Of a DNA stretch of 64,000 nt, positions 1 through 11,288 are shown piece by piece. The notes beneath the pieces were generated by a model that did not search any database, had not been told where the DNA came from, and saw only the letters and a list, made by a program, of their open reading frames with translations. Position 1 is the first letter of the stretch, and every line of letters begins with the position of its first letter. Source of the stretch: Poecilobothrus nobilitatus (lineage: Eukaryota; Arthropoda; Insecta; Diptera; Dolichopodidae); the NCBI GenBank assembly GCA_947095535.1, contig OX352773.1, positions 169,706,438 through 169,770,437 of the forward strand. The letters run 5' to 3'. The translations under genes were made by a program, and so were the position numbers.

Positions 1-540
1 CTATTTTAAAGCTTTTAGAAACTGGCATCTTAATAATTTTATTAAAAATAGTTATAGAATCGCTCAGATTGTTGAAAGGAAATACATCAAACAACAGCCG
101 TTTTTAAATATCTTAAAATGGTGCTTGTATCAGCTTGTAAAAAATCGTCTTATCTTATATAACCATTAATTGGGTTTTAATTTAAATTGACATATTAAAA
201 AAAAATATATTAATTAAAATAAAGTTTAACTTCACTGTTTCTAATTAAAAAAAAAAGAACATAAAATTAAAATGAATAAATAAATAAAAAAATTATTAAA
301 AAAGATTATTGTTCATAACTTAAATTTAAAAATATAAAATACTTTTCATAAAAATAAATTAAAAACAAAAATTAAATAATAGTTTTATGGTTGATTGACA
401 TATTTTAGTTCAGTTCTGTACATTTCTGTTTACTGAGGCGTTCATTTTTTTATTTGAAATATTGATAAATATCAGATTTTATTTTAAAATAAATTATCCG
501 ATTTTTTATTATTTAGCACATTTAAAAAAAAAATTAAAAA
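1..540. other. AT-rich stretch, no gene seen
   Basis: Dominated by A and T runs, with stop codons frequent in every frame. The last 130 bases weakly resemble the start of a family 2 element (a 'CTGTACATTTCTGTTTACTG' patch near 415), but too loosely to place a boundary. Confidence 0.5.
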
Positions 541-963
541 AATTTAAAATTGATAAATCAATTTTATACAAGTTTTTTTAAATTTACGGCTTAAATTTAC
601 CGTTATGCGAAGAAAAAAAAATGTTGCGTCCTTAATATATTCGTAATAATTTTAGATTAGAAGCTTAAAATTTTGAGGGAAGATTTTTTGTATCACCTAC
701 CTACAACTGTTAAGAGCTATTATGGATCAAAAATTATAAATTTTTAGATACCTATTAACTTAGGAACCTGTACAAATTTTACCAAAATAAAAGTGAAAAA
801 TCAAGAATCAATATTACGTTTTTACATGCATATTATAGTTGCTTCTCTTAAAAATTAAACAGATTTTGATTTAAGTCACAGTATTCACAGTACTCTAAAC
901 TGGTTTTATTGTTTTTTGGAAAATGTGTACCTTTAAGAACCTTTCATCTTACATTCTGCTTTG
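541..963 (+). mobile_element. Family 2 Helentron-like element, 3' fragment
   Basis: This is the degenerate 3' half of a family 2 element. It shows the family landmarks in order: 'AAATTTACCGTTATG' near 594, 'AAGAGCTATTA' near 711, 'ACTTAGGAACCTGTACAAATT' region near 758, and the end signature of GGAAAATGTG followed by CTTTAAGAACC and TTACATTCTG (918-963). The CTTTG end sits against a T-rich flank as in fuller copies. The 5' part is lost or too diverged. It carries no open frame, as expected for a non-autonomous element. Confidence 0.6.
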
Positions 964-2088
964 TTTACTTTGTTATTAATTTAGTACATTGCTTAAAATA
1001 TTTGAAATGGAAAGACGTGATGAAAACTTCTCGAAACAAAAACAAGTAAGTTTGAAATTTTATTAAAAATAAAATTTAAGGACTGGCGAAATATTTTCTA
1101 GTATGGTTTGAACGTTGTCACATATTTTAATTAATACATAAATAAACCTCTTATTGAACGGTTATTTTCGAATACTTCTATTTTCAGCAATCAGATTTCT
1201 AATTCTTAAATTCTTAAAAATTTTTAAGAAAAAAAAAATTTGATTTGAATGAAAAAAGTGCAATATTATTGAATTTGTGATGCATAAATAATATACATAT
1301 GTATGTATCATAATATTAATTTTGATGCAAACTTCAACAAATAATTTTTTGAATTCCATGAAAATTATTTTGTACATTTATTATAAATTTTAAAAATCTA
1401 CCCTTAGATTTTATTCTTAAAAAATTTCAAAAATACATACATACAGACATACATTGTACTTGGTTTTTACTGGTTTACAATTCAATTCAATTTTTAAAAT
1501 AAAAATACAAATCATTTTTCTTATTATATTACATACATACCTCAATGGAAGCGACGAATTTTTATTACAATAATTACGAATACTCATTCCAACAATAGCA
1601 AATTTTTATATACAATGCACACATTTTTTAGCTTTTATTTTTACAAAATGTACTTTCATACACAATTTGTCTGTAACTCAAAAAACCTCATACAATTTTC
1701 AATGTACATCATATTATACCTAATACATACTTACATATTATATTCACAGTTCTTTACACAAAATAGAAAAAAACAAAAAAAAAAACATAATAAAACATAA
1801 TAAAACAAAAAATAGATAAATACCTAACACTACGTAGCTCTATAAATACAACTATATATCATTAATATTCAAACTATGTATAAATGTATGTGTATACTGT
1901 ATAGTAATTAGTAATAGCATAATATAGGTATTGTATAGAAAAGAAAAGAAACATAAAGAAATAAAATAATGTAAAAAAAATATTTTTTAAAATATGCTTT
2001 CATCGAAACCGAATTCGCTCCCTAAAAAGTAGAAAATAAAATTGATTGCAAAACTTTAGCTTTTTGGACTGTTATAATATAAAAGTAC
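964..2088. other. AT-rich stretch, no gene seen
   Basis: Nothing beyond AT-rich low-complexity sequence and a short ACAT-type microsatellite near 1433-1455. A short ATG-started frame at 1009 ending next to GTAAGT could be imagined as a tiny exon, but nothing supports it. Confidence 0.4.
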
Positions 2089-2227
2089 ACATAAATGTGG
2101 ACAGTCTGCTGTTCAGGCATGGCTGTAAATATCGTAAGGAGGAACAACGTATGTGGGATTCGAACCCACACTCCCTCGGTGTTTACAGCGTATATTATAC
2201 GCTCTTACCCACTAAGCCACCGAGGCC
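2089..2227 (-). mobile_element. tRNA-derived SINE, subfamily 1
   Basis: On the minus strand the element begins GGCCTCGGTGGCTTAGTGGG (2227 downward), which holds an RNA polymerase III A-box-like motif. An intact B box GGTTCGAATCC follows (plus-strand positions 2157-2167). The body after the tRNA-like head (GCCTGAACAG and a CACATTTATGTG-like end) matches copies at 6424 and 60899, so this is a retroposon and not a tRNA gene. The copy diverges beyond the ATTTATGTG motif, and no clear poly-A tail or target duplication is visible. SINEs depend on LINE reverse transcriptase in trans. Confidence 0.8.
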
Positions 2228-3477
2228 ACATTAATTTTTCTTTTTATAAAACTTTAAATTATGAAATGACGCAACTGAAACTGAACGGATATATATGTGA
2301 ATTAACCTTAAAACTTGTAAATATTACATACATATATAAAACATATTAAATCATATCTGAAATTTTATTTTCAAGTACTTTTATCTAAAAATTTATGAAG
2401 ATAAAAGCAGATAAAACAATTTATAAATATTTTTAATTTTTTTTTTATTCGATAATTGGCTCAAATTAAATTTTGATCAATAAAATATTAAAAATCTGTA
2501 CGCATATAATAAAAAAATAAAAGTTATCTGGTTATATTAAATAATAACTCAAAATATAAATTTATAAGAACAATGTGTTATAAGAAAAGTTGTATAAATT
2601 GTATTTTATATTTTTATAATTAAACAAAGAAAGAAAATTACAAATAAAAATTTTCAAATATTAAAAAATTTTAAAAATAATTAAATTTTAATTCGATTCA
2701 TTTAACATAACTTAAAAATTATTTAATATTTATATAAATTCCATTAAATTTTTTGTGAAAAATTCATTTGAGTGAAATCATCTTTAATTTTAAAGTTTTT
2801 AAATAAAAAAAAAAATTAAAAAAAAAATATTTATTTTTTTTATTAAAACAATTTCCTGCTTTTGTCCAACCATTAGAACATAATATTTCAAAATATTTGA
2901 AGACTTTTCTTTTAGGATGTGATCCATATTACATCTATCTTAAATCTTCCTCTAATTTTTATTATGAGATGTTCTTCTTCAACTTATTGTAACCTTATAG
3001 AAGGATAATTTGCATTGGTTATTATTGTATTTTAAAGTATATTATTTAGTTATATAATTAGTGTTCTATATACTTGTATATATTTATTTATTTATTTATA
3101 TACAGGTACCGTGGTACATATATGTGCCAGGTAGCTATAACCCCTGTTTCCTGGTAGGAATGTGGGGTGTACGAGATATTATGTGATATATTAAGTATTT
3201 ATATATTGCGATTTATGAATATTTTTTTTTTTATATTATAATTATTGTACCCAGTCGGGTTAGGTATTCTGTTAATATATGTTTAATGATAAGTTTATTG
3301 TTGCTGAAACTGCATGAAGGTGGGATGTTGTTGATCAAATCTGTATATGAATAGTCTTAGTACATCCGAATCATATCATAATAAATGTCACTCTCAAATA
3401 CCGGTTTATCTTTTGTACTGCTATAATCTAGTTCAAATTTTATAAATATGATTTTAAAAAGGATTTTGTAAAAGCGC
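2228..3477. other. AT-rich stretch, no gene seen
   Basis: AT-rich sequence with long A and T runs and a (TTTA)n patch near 3084-3100. The moderately GC-richer patch at 3110-3170 has no recognisable homology to the rest of the window. Confidence 0.4.
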
Positions 3478-3885
3478 CACTGATGGCGCTGACTCTGTAG
3501 TAAAATAATAATAATATTAATAAGAATACTAACACCAATAATAGTAACCGCTACAGTGACAGTGGGGGTTGCCTTCAATAATTACCTCATGTAGTATATA
3601 TACTACTAACTGTTGTTGTTACTGTTGTGGCGGCTTTGGTCACTGTTAGCAAAGTAGTAATAATAATAGGCGGATTCATTGTTTCCTTACAGTCCCACTC
3701 CCAATTCAATGTTTCCGTATCCATTTCCTATCCCTACTCCCTAGCGTAATATACTGCGTTCGCATGTAAGAGTTTCATCCCATTATTTTGGCTAAAGGGG
3801 GAGGTGGGTTTAGTCAGTAAGAATCTGACACTACCAAGGCTGAAATTCTTGGTGTCTTTAGAAGATTCGCACCTCCCTTAGAAAA
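3478..3885 (+). repeat. Family 5 dispersed repeat, unknown class
   Basis: About 400 bp, clearly alignable with 24844-25242 and, in reverse, 39116-39521. All three run from an ACTGATGGC-like or CTGACTCTGTAG start, through an AAT-rich trinucleotide patch, a CGCTACAGTGACAGTGGGGG block, GGCGGATTCATTGTTTCC, and a TTGGCTAAAGGGGGAGG block, to a CACCTCCCTTAG end. The sequence is GC-richer than its surroundings, as a recent insertion would be. No open frame, terminal inverted repeat or clear Pol III boxes are seen. Read in the opposite direction it ends in a TTA/ATT-rich tail, which would suit a retroposon or the 3' end of a LINE. Confidence 0.7.
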
Positions 3886-4532
3886 CAAAAAATACTCTAG
3901 CTTATTTGTTTTATATATATGGTCAACTTATATTTTAGCATTAATTCGAACATGTCATGGGACTCAGATTAATTAATTAATTTTATTCAATGATTGGCAC
4001 AACAACATTTATACAATATTAACAGAGTAAGGTCACATGAATACAAAAATTTTAATTAATTTCGATTTAACATAAAAATTTTTCTAATAAAAATTTTTTT
4101 TTTTTGGTAAATTACAAATTCATTATTTTAAGCTCTTCTTGTTATCAGAAGTTTTAACTGACGTTGTGTAAATTTTTAAATGTTTAAAAAAATGTCGAAA
4201 ATGTCAGTATAAACAATATTTTATAAAATATTTGAAAAATTTATATTTATTTTCACATTTTACTCTATAAAAAAGAATTGTCAAATTGAATTTTGAATTT
4301 GGAGGTACTTTCTCAAACACTACTAGCAACAAAATCAGTTGAAAAATTGGAAAGTTTTTGTCAAAGTTTTTTATATAATAATAGTCATTCAAAATAATAT
4401 TCATAAGGTTCAGCATAAAGAGGAAACGATTATAATAAACGTTTACTAACACAGATTACACGTGATATACTGCTTAAGAGAGCCATATATGATTATTTAA
4501 AAAGAAGAATTTAAATTATTTTTTTTTTTTTT
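3886..4532. other. AT-rich stretch, no gene seen
   Basis: AT-rich sequence with no repeat copy or coding signal that I can recognise. Confidence 0.4.
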
Positions 4533-5636
4533 TGTCAACTCTTAAATACCCGTGCGAACCCTTTAACCCTTTGCATATAGTATAACTTTTTTGATTTCTT
4601 ATTATTTTTAAATAAATATAAAAATTGTGCATAGATGCTGATGCTACCTCAAGCTTTGATTCAAAAATTCCAAGCTTTGTCATATTTAATCTTATAAATT
4701 ATATATAAATTCTATTAGGTAGGTATATAAAATAAAAGCACAATTTATAATTTCATTGTTTAGTTATTAATTTAAAAGTCATAAAATTTTTATAAATAAT
4801 TAAATATGTCTATTATTTAACATTAATTATCAAAAATAAAAAAAAAATATTTATATAGTACATAACCGAACAAAAAGTTAATCTCTCCCAACGCAAATTC
4901 GAACCTATCACCTATCCAAAACTTTACTACAAAATCATATAATACTCAGCGGCAAACTTGTAATGTACACTTACTATACAATGTAGCAAATTTTTATACA
5001 ATATTAAATATGTATAATGCATACATACTATTTATATTATTATAATATATATTTATATTATTATGTACATACATATCGCCATTCATCGCAATTTTTTTTA
5101 AATATTTCATTAAATTTTTTCATATAAGTACACAAAATACGTACAACTTGGTACGACCTTATAGGCAGCTGTATTTATATCTACAATACACTATTAGTAT
5201 ATAGTATATACAATATAAATATTACATAAACAATATCACGCAACAATTTTATATGAATACATAATACTATACGTATTCGTATAGATATATGTATACCAAT
5301 ATCATATAAATAAGTTCTTTACGCAGCCGTTATATTTTTTATTTATTTAAATTTTTTTCTATTACTCATCGTGACTCATCACATCATCTTCAACAACTTT
5401 TATTATTGATAGATACAAAAAAACACATATAAATTCTCGTTATTCAGAAATTTTGTATAAAAAATGTGGAGATGAAAAAGTTAGTTGTTCGTGACCTAGC
5501 CAAAGTTTTGGTCCGATTTCAACCAAAAAAAATATAGAATCTAGAAATTGATGCAAAAATATATTGTGTTAATTTGAAGACTCTACCTCTTTTAATTTTT
5601 GAGTTATCATGCTGACAGACAGACGGACGAGACTTT
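4533..5636 (-). mobile_element. Family 3 Helentron-like element, diverged and 5'-truncated
   Basis: Reverse-oriented relative of the complete copy at 46046-47433. Its 3' end lies at the left: 'TTGTCAACTC' and 'AATACCCGTGCGAACC' (4533-4560), the equivalent of the 3' hairpin arm and inverted motif. Then come the 'AACCTATCACCTATCCAAAAC' and 'CAGCGGCAAACTTG' blocks (4905-4960), 'CATATAAATAAGTTCTTTACG' and 'CAGCCGTTAT' (5304-5333), and the block 'TTTTGGTCCGATTTCAACC' leading to GACAGACAGACGGACG (5500-5630). The outer 5' terminus beyond the GTCC-type microsatellite is missing. Confidence 0.65.
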
Positions 5637-5664
5637 CAGAGAGAACACTGAAATTTTGAAAGCA

Positions 5665-6080
5665 GAAAGATCTTTCAGAATTAAATTAGCTCAGATTACT
5701 TTTTTTGTATCTCCCCTTGTTCAACAGCTAAAAGAGCTGAATAATTAAATATTTGTTATTTTTAGCCATTTATACATAACTTAGCCATCTGTTCAAATTT
5801 TTTCAAAGTAAAACGCAAAAATTAAAGCTTCAACTTTATAAATTAATTGTGTTAACAACTTTTCTAAATACTATTAAGTTCGCTTAAAATTAAAGAAAGT
5901 GTTTTTTGATTTTCACAATTTTTTTTTATATATATACATAAAAGAAAATTAACAAATGTTAAGGCAAGTCCAAACTGTTTTTATTGCCTTTTGTAAAACG
6001 CATACCTTTAAAAACCCTTGCTTGTTTTTTATCTTTTTAACACTGTGCGCCTTTAAAAACTTGTTTCTTTTACACCTGTT
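5665..6080 (+). mobile_element. Family 2 element, 3' fragment with duplicated end
   Basis: The forward 3' part of family 2 carries 'AACAGCTAAAAGAGCT', 'CAAAGTAAAACGCAAAAATT', 'ACTGTTTTTATTGCC' and the end signature with ACCTTTAAAAACCCTTGCTTG, closing at 6024. A second end signature follows directly (GTGCGCCTTTAAAAACTTG, about 6045-6063), so the 3' terminus is duplicated. The fragment abuts the truncated 5' side of the reverse family 3 copy, giving a head-to-head hybrid. Confidence 0.6.
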
Positions 6081-6423
6081 TTATGCACTAAAAATGTAAG
6101 TTATCAAAAATATAATTTAATGGCCTCAATGAGTTTGGCCTATGGATAAAATTAAATTATGTATAAAGAAAAATAGTATCTATAGAGAATAAAATTAAAA
6201 TGTAATTTAATAAAATTAGATAGGCACACTTTAGAAACGCAATTATTAAAATAGTTTATATTTTATTGAAAAATAATTGTTCGAAGACAAGGATATGCAA
6301 GAACCAAAACGATTCTAAAATATTCGAGTGTTATTTTCGTTATCCAAAAATAAAATCAAATAATATCTCCTGAAAATATGCAATGTATTTCAAAATGTTT
6401 GATAAAATTCATATTATTCAATA
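6081..6423. other. AT-rich stretch, no gene seen
   Basis: No coding or repeat signal recognised. Confidence 0.4.
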
Positions 6424-6590
6424 TCGGTGGCCTAGTGGGTAAGAGCGTATACCGAGGCAGTGTTTGTTCAAATCCCACACACGTTGTACGAGTTATTCCC
6501 CCTTACCACATGAACAGCCACACCTGAACAGGAAAGGCTGACTAATTTTCCTGTTCAAATTTATGTGGACAGAGAAATGCATTCAAAAAA
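6424..6590 (+). mobile_element. tRNA-derived SINE, subfamily 1, internally deleted
   Basis: The copy begins ATCGGTGGCCTAGTGGGTAA and keeps the A box. The B box is degenerate (TGTTCAAATCC, near 6464). About 17 bases between GAGCGTATA and CCGAGG are missing compared with 60899-61090, which removes the 3' arm of the internal hairpin. The body matches the 60899 copy closely: CCTGAACAGGAAAGGCTG near 6522, then ATTTATGTGGACAGAGAAAT and an A-rich tail. Confidence 0.8.
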
Positions 6591-7450
6591 GAAAAGTATC
6601 GGTGATAGAATAAGCGTCTGCCTTCTTTTTTATACCCAGACTACATTATCCAATAATGTTTTCTCTACTAAAATTTAATAAAAAAAAATTTTTTTTGGAT
6701 TTACCTTACCTTATATTTATTAACATTTCATATCAACTAAAAATTAGTGCAAAACTTTTTATAAAGAAAACAGAAGAAAGTTTATACCCATTTTTTTGTT
6801 TTTTCTTTTCAAATAATACTGTCATATAACATAACAAGGTAGACATGATAATCGTTCATGATTAAATATTTTATAACAAAAAAAAAAGTGTTTGTTAAGA
6901 TTAAGATGAATTTAAAAAAAAAAAAAAGAAACAAATAAAACAAAACATTAAGTCATTGCAAGAAATTAATAAGATTTATTGCATTGTTAAGATTTTCAGG
7001 TTAAAAGCACTAAATAATATTTACCAGATTAACAAGATTTTGTCTTAATTTTTTTGATTTTTTAATTGTTTGTTATACAGTTTAATGACATTTACATCTT
7101 AAAACGATTAAAAACAATATATTATGTTATTTCATTCCAAAACATAAAGATCATTTAAAAATTAAAATTAAAAGAAATAAAAAGAAAAATCATTTATAAA
7201 TCTAAAATAAATCAGATTAAAGTTCTAAAAGTTTAGGGTTCTTAAAATAAATATTTATTTAACTCAAAGACTCCCTCTTATTCTTTTTATTTGTTAAGTT
7301 TTAAAAGTGTTTTTTTTTTTTTTCTCAAGATATTTATTAGTGTACTAAATATATCTAAGTAATTTTAATGACCCTCAAATATTAAATAAAATTATCGTCT
7401 AAGGTATTTTTTGTTTTTTTTTTTATATGTACATACAATATATAGTTAAT
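6591..7450. other. AT-rich stretch, no gene seen
   Basis: Poly-A and poly-T runs dominate. No coding or repeat signal recognised. Confidence 0.4.
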
Positions 7451-7941
7451 TATATAGGGTGCCTCACGATAAAGTTTACATAAAATAGGAAATGTAAAAC
7501 AGGATAAAGTTTACATAAAATATACTGTATTACTCTACCCTTATTAAAGAAAATGGGGATATCAAAGAAAAAGGAATTCTATGGGAGTTATTGTCTATTT
7601 ATAACGGTTTTCGAGGTAATGGTATGCAAAGTTTTTCATATTTGTTGTTAAAAATAAAATCATATTTTTTTCAGTATATAATCATACATAGGAAGTTGAT
7701 TTAAGATATTTTAAATATTAAGATCATCAACTTTCATACTTTCATACTTTCAAATTTTTATCTCTAATATCTAATGAATTTTTTTAAAAACTTTGAATAC
7801 CGTTATCTCGAAAACTATTATAAAAATATACATCTCCTCCCATAGAATTTTTTTTTTTGTGTTGACATCCCTTATCACCTTCTCCTCTATTTATTAGTAT
7901 TAGTAAAATTGTAAAATTTATCATGGACCACTCTGTATGGT
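7451..7941. mobile_element. Foldback / MITE-like element with long imperfect inverted repeats
   Basis: The two halves are inverted copies of each other. The left side runs TATATAGGGTGCCTCACGAT and later GGGAGTTATTGTCTATTTAT and CGGTTTTCGAGGTAATGGTA. The right side, read in reverse, runs CCATACAGAGTGGTCCATGA and later GGGAGGAGATGTATATTTTT and AGTTTTCGAGATAACGGTAT. Both arms carry GATAAA(G/T)TTTA just inside the tip. No transposase frame is present. A 34-bp tandem duplication sits inside the left arm (GATAAAGTTTACATAAAATA near 7469 and 7503). The TA-rich flanks would suit a Tc1/mariner-type non-autonomous element, which is inference. Confidence 0.6.
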
Positions 7942-8540
7942 AGATTATCATAGAACTTTTTGGTTTGTGATTTTTCAATAGAAAAAGAATATAAAATCAA
8001 ATAAAAGAAAGCAGATAAAATATGACAAAGACATGATTGATTGTAAAAGATTTTTTTTTTTTAATTAGTATGCAGACTGCTATTTACCATTATTATTATT
8101 GTTGTTACTTAAAGATTTACTTCAACTACATTTGAAGTGTAATTAAAGTATATAAATTTATAAACATCTAGGTGAAAATTTTTTATAAACCATTAATAAA
8201 AATAGTTTCGATTTTTTTAATTTTTTAAAAGCCATAGTTGCGATCATAACTTTTCTTGAAAAAAAAAAGTTTTAAAAAGTATTTTCGAAAATATCTTTAA
8301 TGGAAAAAGTTCTTCCTTTTTGGACAAAATGTCAATAAAAAACGTCTTGAATTCTGAATTGAAATGAATTTGATTGAAAACAATTTTGATTTGAAGCAAT
8401 GGTTTAAAACTTGAAAAATATAATAAAAAATTTAAAATAAAAAATATAACGTAAATGAAAAGCAAACTAATTTTCACATTAAAGAAGAAAAATGAACTTA
8501 ATTTATATTAATAATACACTCATTTTCATTGCTTTCTTTT
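7942..8540. other. AT-rich stretch, no gene seen
   Basis: Poly-T/poly-A runs only. No coding or repeat signal recognised. Confidence 0.4.
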
Positions 8541-9690
8541 TATACCCTACACATTAAGTATAGGGTATATTAACTTTGGTATGGTGTTTGTAACCACCAA
8601 AAGGAAGCGAGTTAGGTATAGACATGTATATATATTCTGAATCAGGATCACCGCCGGAGTCGATTTAGCGATGTCCGTCCGTCCGTCCGTACGCACGATA
8701 ACTCAAAAAATAATGATGCTATCTTGATGAAATTTATACTGTAGGTTAACAATGACTAAGATAAGGCGGGGATTGTAAATGGGCGAAATCGGGCCATGCG
8801 TTCGAGTACCTCCCATACAACTTCCAAAATCTAATACGCATATTTTCGAAATTAATAAAGATAGAAACTTAAAATTTTGTACGAGGGTGTGTTTTTCTGA
8901 ATCCCTGATATCCCCAAAATTTGAGATGAAGTGGAGTGGTTGTTCGGGTACCTCCCATACAACTCCCAAAACCGAATATGCATATCTTCGAAATTAATAA
9001 AGATAGGAACTTCAAATTTGATAGAAGGGTGCTGTTTCCTAAATCCCTGATTTGTCTAAAATTTGAGAGGAATTGGAGTGGTCGTTCGGGTACCTCCCAT
9101 ACAACTCCCAAAACCGAACAAGCATATCTTCGAAATTAATAAAGACAGAAACTTCAAATTTGGTACTAGGGTGTTGTTTCCTGAATCCCTGATTTTTCCA
9201 AAATTTGAGATGAATTGGTGGAGCTGTTCGAGTACCTCCCATACAACTCCCAAAACCGAACAAGCATATCTTCGAAATTAATAAAGACAGAAACTTCAAA
9301 TTTGGTACAAAGGTGTTGTTTCCTGAATCCCTGAGTTGTCCAAAATTTAAGATGAATTAGAATGGTTGTTCGGGTATCTGCCACACAACTCCTAAGACCA
9401 AACAAGCATATCTTTATGCTTGACATCTGTTGATGTCTCTAAAATTTGAGATGAATTGGGGCGGTGGTCCGCGTGCCTTCACACACTTCCCAAGACCTAA
9501 CAATCATATTTTCGAATTTAATAAAGATAGAAACCTGAAATTTTGTACAAAGGTAATAACAGCATTTATTTTTTTTAGCTTGTCTTAAATACCTAACTAA
9601 AATAACTTATGGATTTTTAATTTAATTTGAATGTTTTAGGTGTAGGGTATAAATAAGTCGGTTGCATCGACTTACTGTTATTTTTACTTG
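8541..9690 (+). mobile_element. Family 1 Helentron-like element, short subfamily (copy A)
   Basis: Non-autonomous element with both ends present. The 5' end holds ATACCCTACAC, whose inverse GTGTAGGGTAT lies at 9640-9650. A 19-bp hairpin, AAGTCG-GTTGCAT-CGACTT, follows at 9655-9673, and the element ends TTACTTG in a T run. The 5' module contains the TATATATATTCTGAATCAGG step, the core GAGTCGATTTAGCGATG, four GTCC units, then ACGATAACTCAAAAAATAAT. The interior is a tandem array marked by TACCTCCCATACAACT at 8807, 8949, 9091, 9233 and a variant at 9375, an exact 142-bp spacing. A last, shortened unit starts 99 bp later. The layout matches DINE-1/INE-1 and mini-me elements of flies. No Rep/helicase frame is present. 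Confidence 0.85.
8675..8690 (+). repeat. (GTCC)4 microsatellite in copy A
   Basis: Four GTCC units followed by GTAC. The other family 1 copies carry four, nine and six units at the same site. Confidence 0.85.
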
Positions 9691-10490
9691 TTTTTTTTAT
9701 TGCTTTCCCTTTTCTTCTTTTTCCTCAATAATTTTTTTTAAATTTATTTCCTTTTTGTAGTATTACCGCTCTTTTTACTCTTTTTACTCTCTACCACTTT
9801 TTTTCATCGTACTTCTCATTTTTATTTCGAACTAAGCAACTGAAACTTGAATAGATTCATTTGTCAAAATTTCCATCAATTGGTTTATGCACGGTTTTAT
9901 CTTTATAATAGACTATTAATAAAAAATTTTATTTTATTTAAATTTTAGAAATTTAACGTTGGGATCACCATTTATTGTAACCCATGTGTTTATACTTCTG
10001 TTGAAGTCAGAAATCGATCAAATTTGTTATACTTGACAACATATTGCAGTTAAAAATTTTTATTTTTAGATTTTCGAGTTCGAATTGTTTAAATTATTTA
10101 AAGTTTAGATTCTATTATAAGCCAGAATTCAAAACTATATTGTAAAACGATTGTTTTTTTATAGTTTATGCGATTTTAATAAATCGAAAAATTATGTTAA
10201 ACTGTACATTGAATTATGCATACATAAAGGATATCAAAGTTCATTCTGCATTTAAAATGCAGATTCTTTTAATTTAATTATTAATATGTAGTCAGTCAAA
10301 TTACATTAAATACAAAACTTTAAATTTCTTTAAAAAATTTTAAATTTCTAATCAAAAATTTATATTTGATCATCTTCAATTTTTTTTTTTTTGTTTTTTA
10401 ATATATTTTGTATCCTTCATATTATATTTCCTTTAAATTATTTTTCGATACGTTTAATTTGACAAAATATAAAATAGGTATATTATGTTT
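9691..10490. other. AT-rich stretch, no gene seen
   Basis: AT-rich sequence with a short T/C-rich tract near 9705-9800. No coding or repeat signal recognised. Confidence 0.4.
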
Positions 10491-11288
10491 TTAGCACATT
10501 TCAAAAAAAAAAATTTGAAAAAATGTTCCTATTAGTTTCACTCTGTTCGTCCGTTTATTCGTCCGTCTGTTTACGAAACTTCCACAACGTTAAATATAGG
10601 GAAAAAAAATGTTAACCATGGGTGGGTCTCATAAAAAAATTCGAACAACTTTTTGATGTAAACCCATCCATTTCGCAGCTATCTTAAACTTTGAAAAAGA
10701 CTATTTTTAAATGCGTATATTTCAAGTTCTGCATAACAGTTTTTCAATCTGAAAACGCTATTCGACAGGAATTTTTGTTTAGCTTTGTAAATCAATATCA
10801 AAATTAAACAATTTTTTAAAATTTAGTATTTAAATTTATCGTTATGTGAAAACCAAATTTTGCATGATAATTTTTTCATAATTCCAGCACACTTTTAGAA
10901 AATAACTTGGCATTTTTAGGAAAGAAAGAACGAAAAAGTGTAAGTTTCCTCAGAAATTGTTTTTGTACCACCCTCTGTTTAAGAGCTATTAGAGCTCAAA
11001 ATTGAAAATTTGCTATTTTTAGATACTTGTAATTTAGGGACCTTTACAAATTGTTCTTCGGCAAGACATAAAAATTAAAGTTTCAGTGATACATTTTTGT
11101 TAACGGTTTTTTTTCTTAGTTATATATGGCTCCGGCTTCACAGTCCCTTAAAATTGCAAAAAACTCCTATTTTCAAATTTGAAAAATTGAAATTTTCAAA
11201 TTTTTCTCCAGAGTCACAATTCTAAACAGTTTATATCATCTTTTGGAAATGTGCGCTTTTAAAAACCGTTGGTTTACATTCTACCTTG
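10491..11288 (+). mobile_element. Family 2 Helentron-like element, near complete
   Basis: Starts TTAGCACATTTC and ends GGAAATGTGCGCTTTTAAAA then ACCGTTGGTTTACATTCTAC and CTTG. GCACATTT and AAATGTGC form subterminal inverted repeats, and AAACC-GTT-GGTTT is a small hairpin near the 3' end. The 5' module has TTAGTTTCACTCTGTTCGTC with imperfect GTCC-like units, then GGGTGGGTCTCATAAAAAAA, CGACAGGAATTTTTG, and later TGTTTAAGAGCTATTAGAGC and TTCTTCGGCAAGACATAAAA blocks shared by all family 2 copies. No coding frame is present. Confidence 0.75.

Noticed and set aside
1009..1055. Possible mini exon: ATG, twelve codons, then GTAAGT
   Set aside because: The last exon base is A rather than G, and no partner exon or conserved protein is visible; such motifs arise by chance.
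2046..2349. Open frames of 62 and 84 codons over the first SINE
   Set aside because: They read the antisense of the tRNA-like head and body; no protein feature.
8703..9426. Cluster of overlapping 65-88 codon frames on both strands
   Set aside because: They are repeated translations of the 142-bp unit in shifting frames inside a family 1 element.
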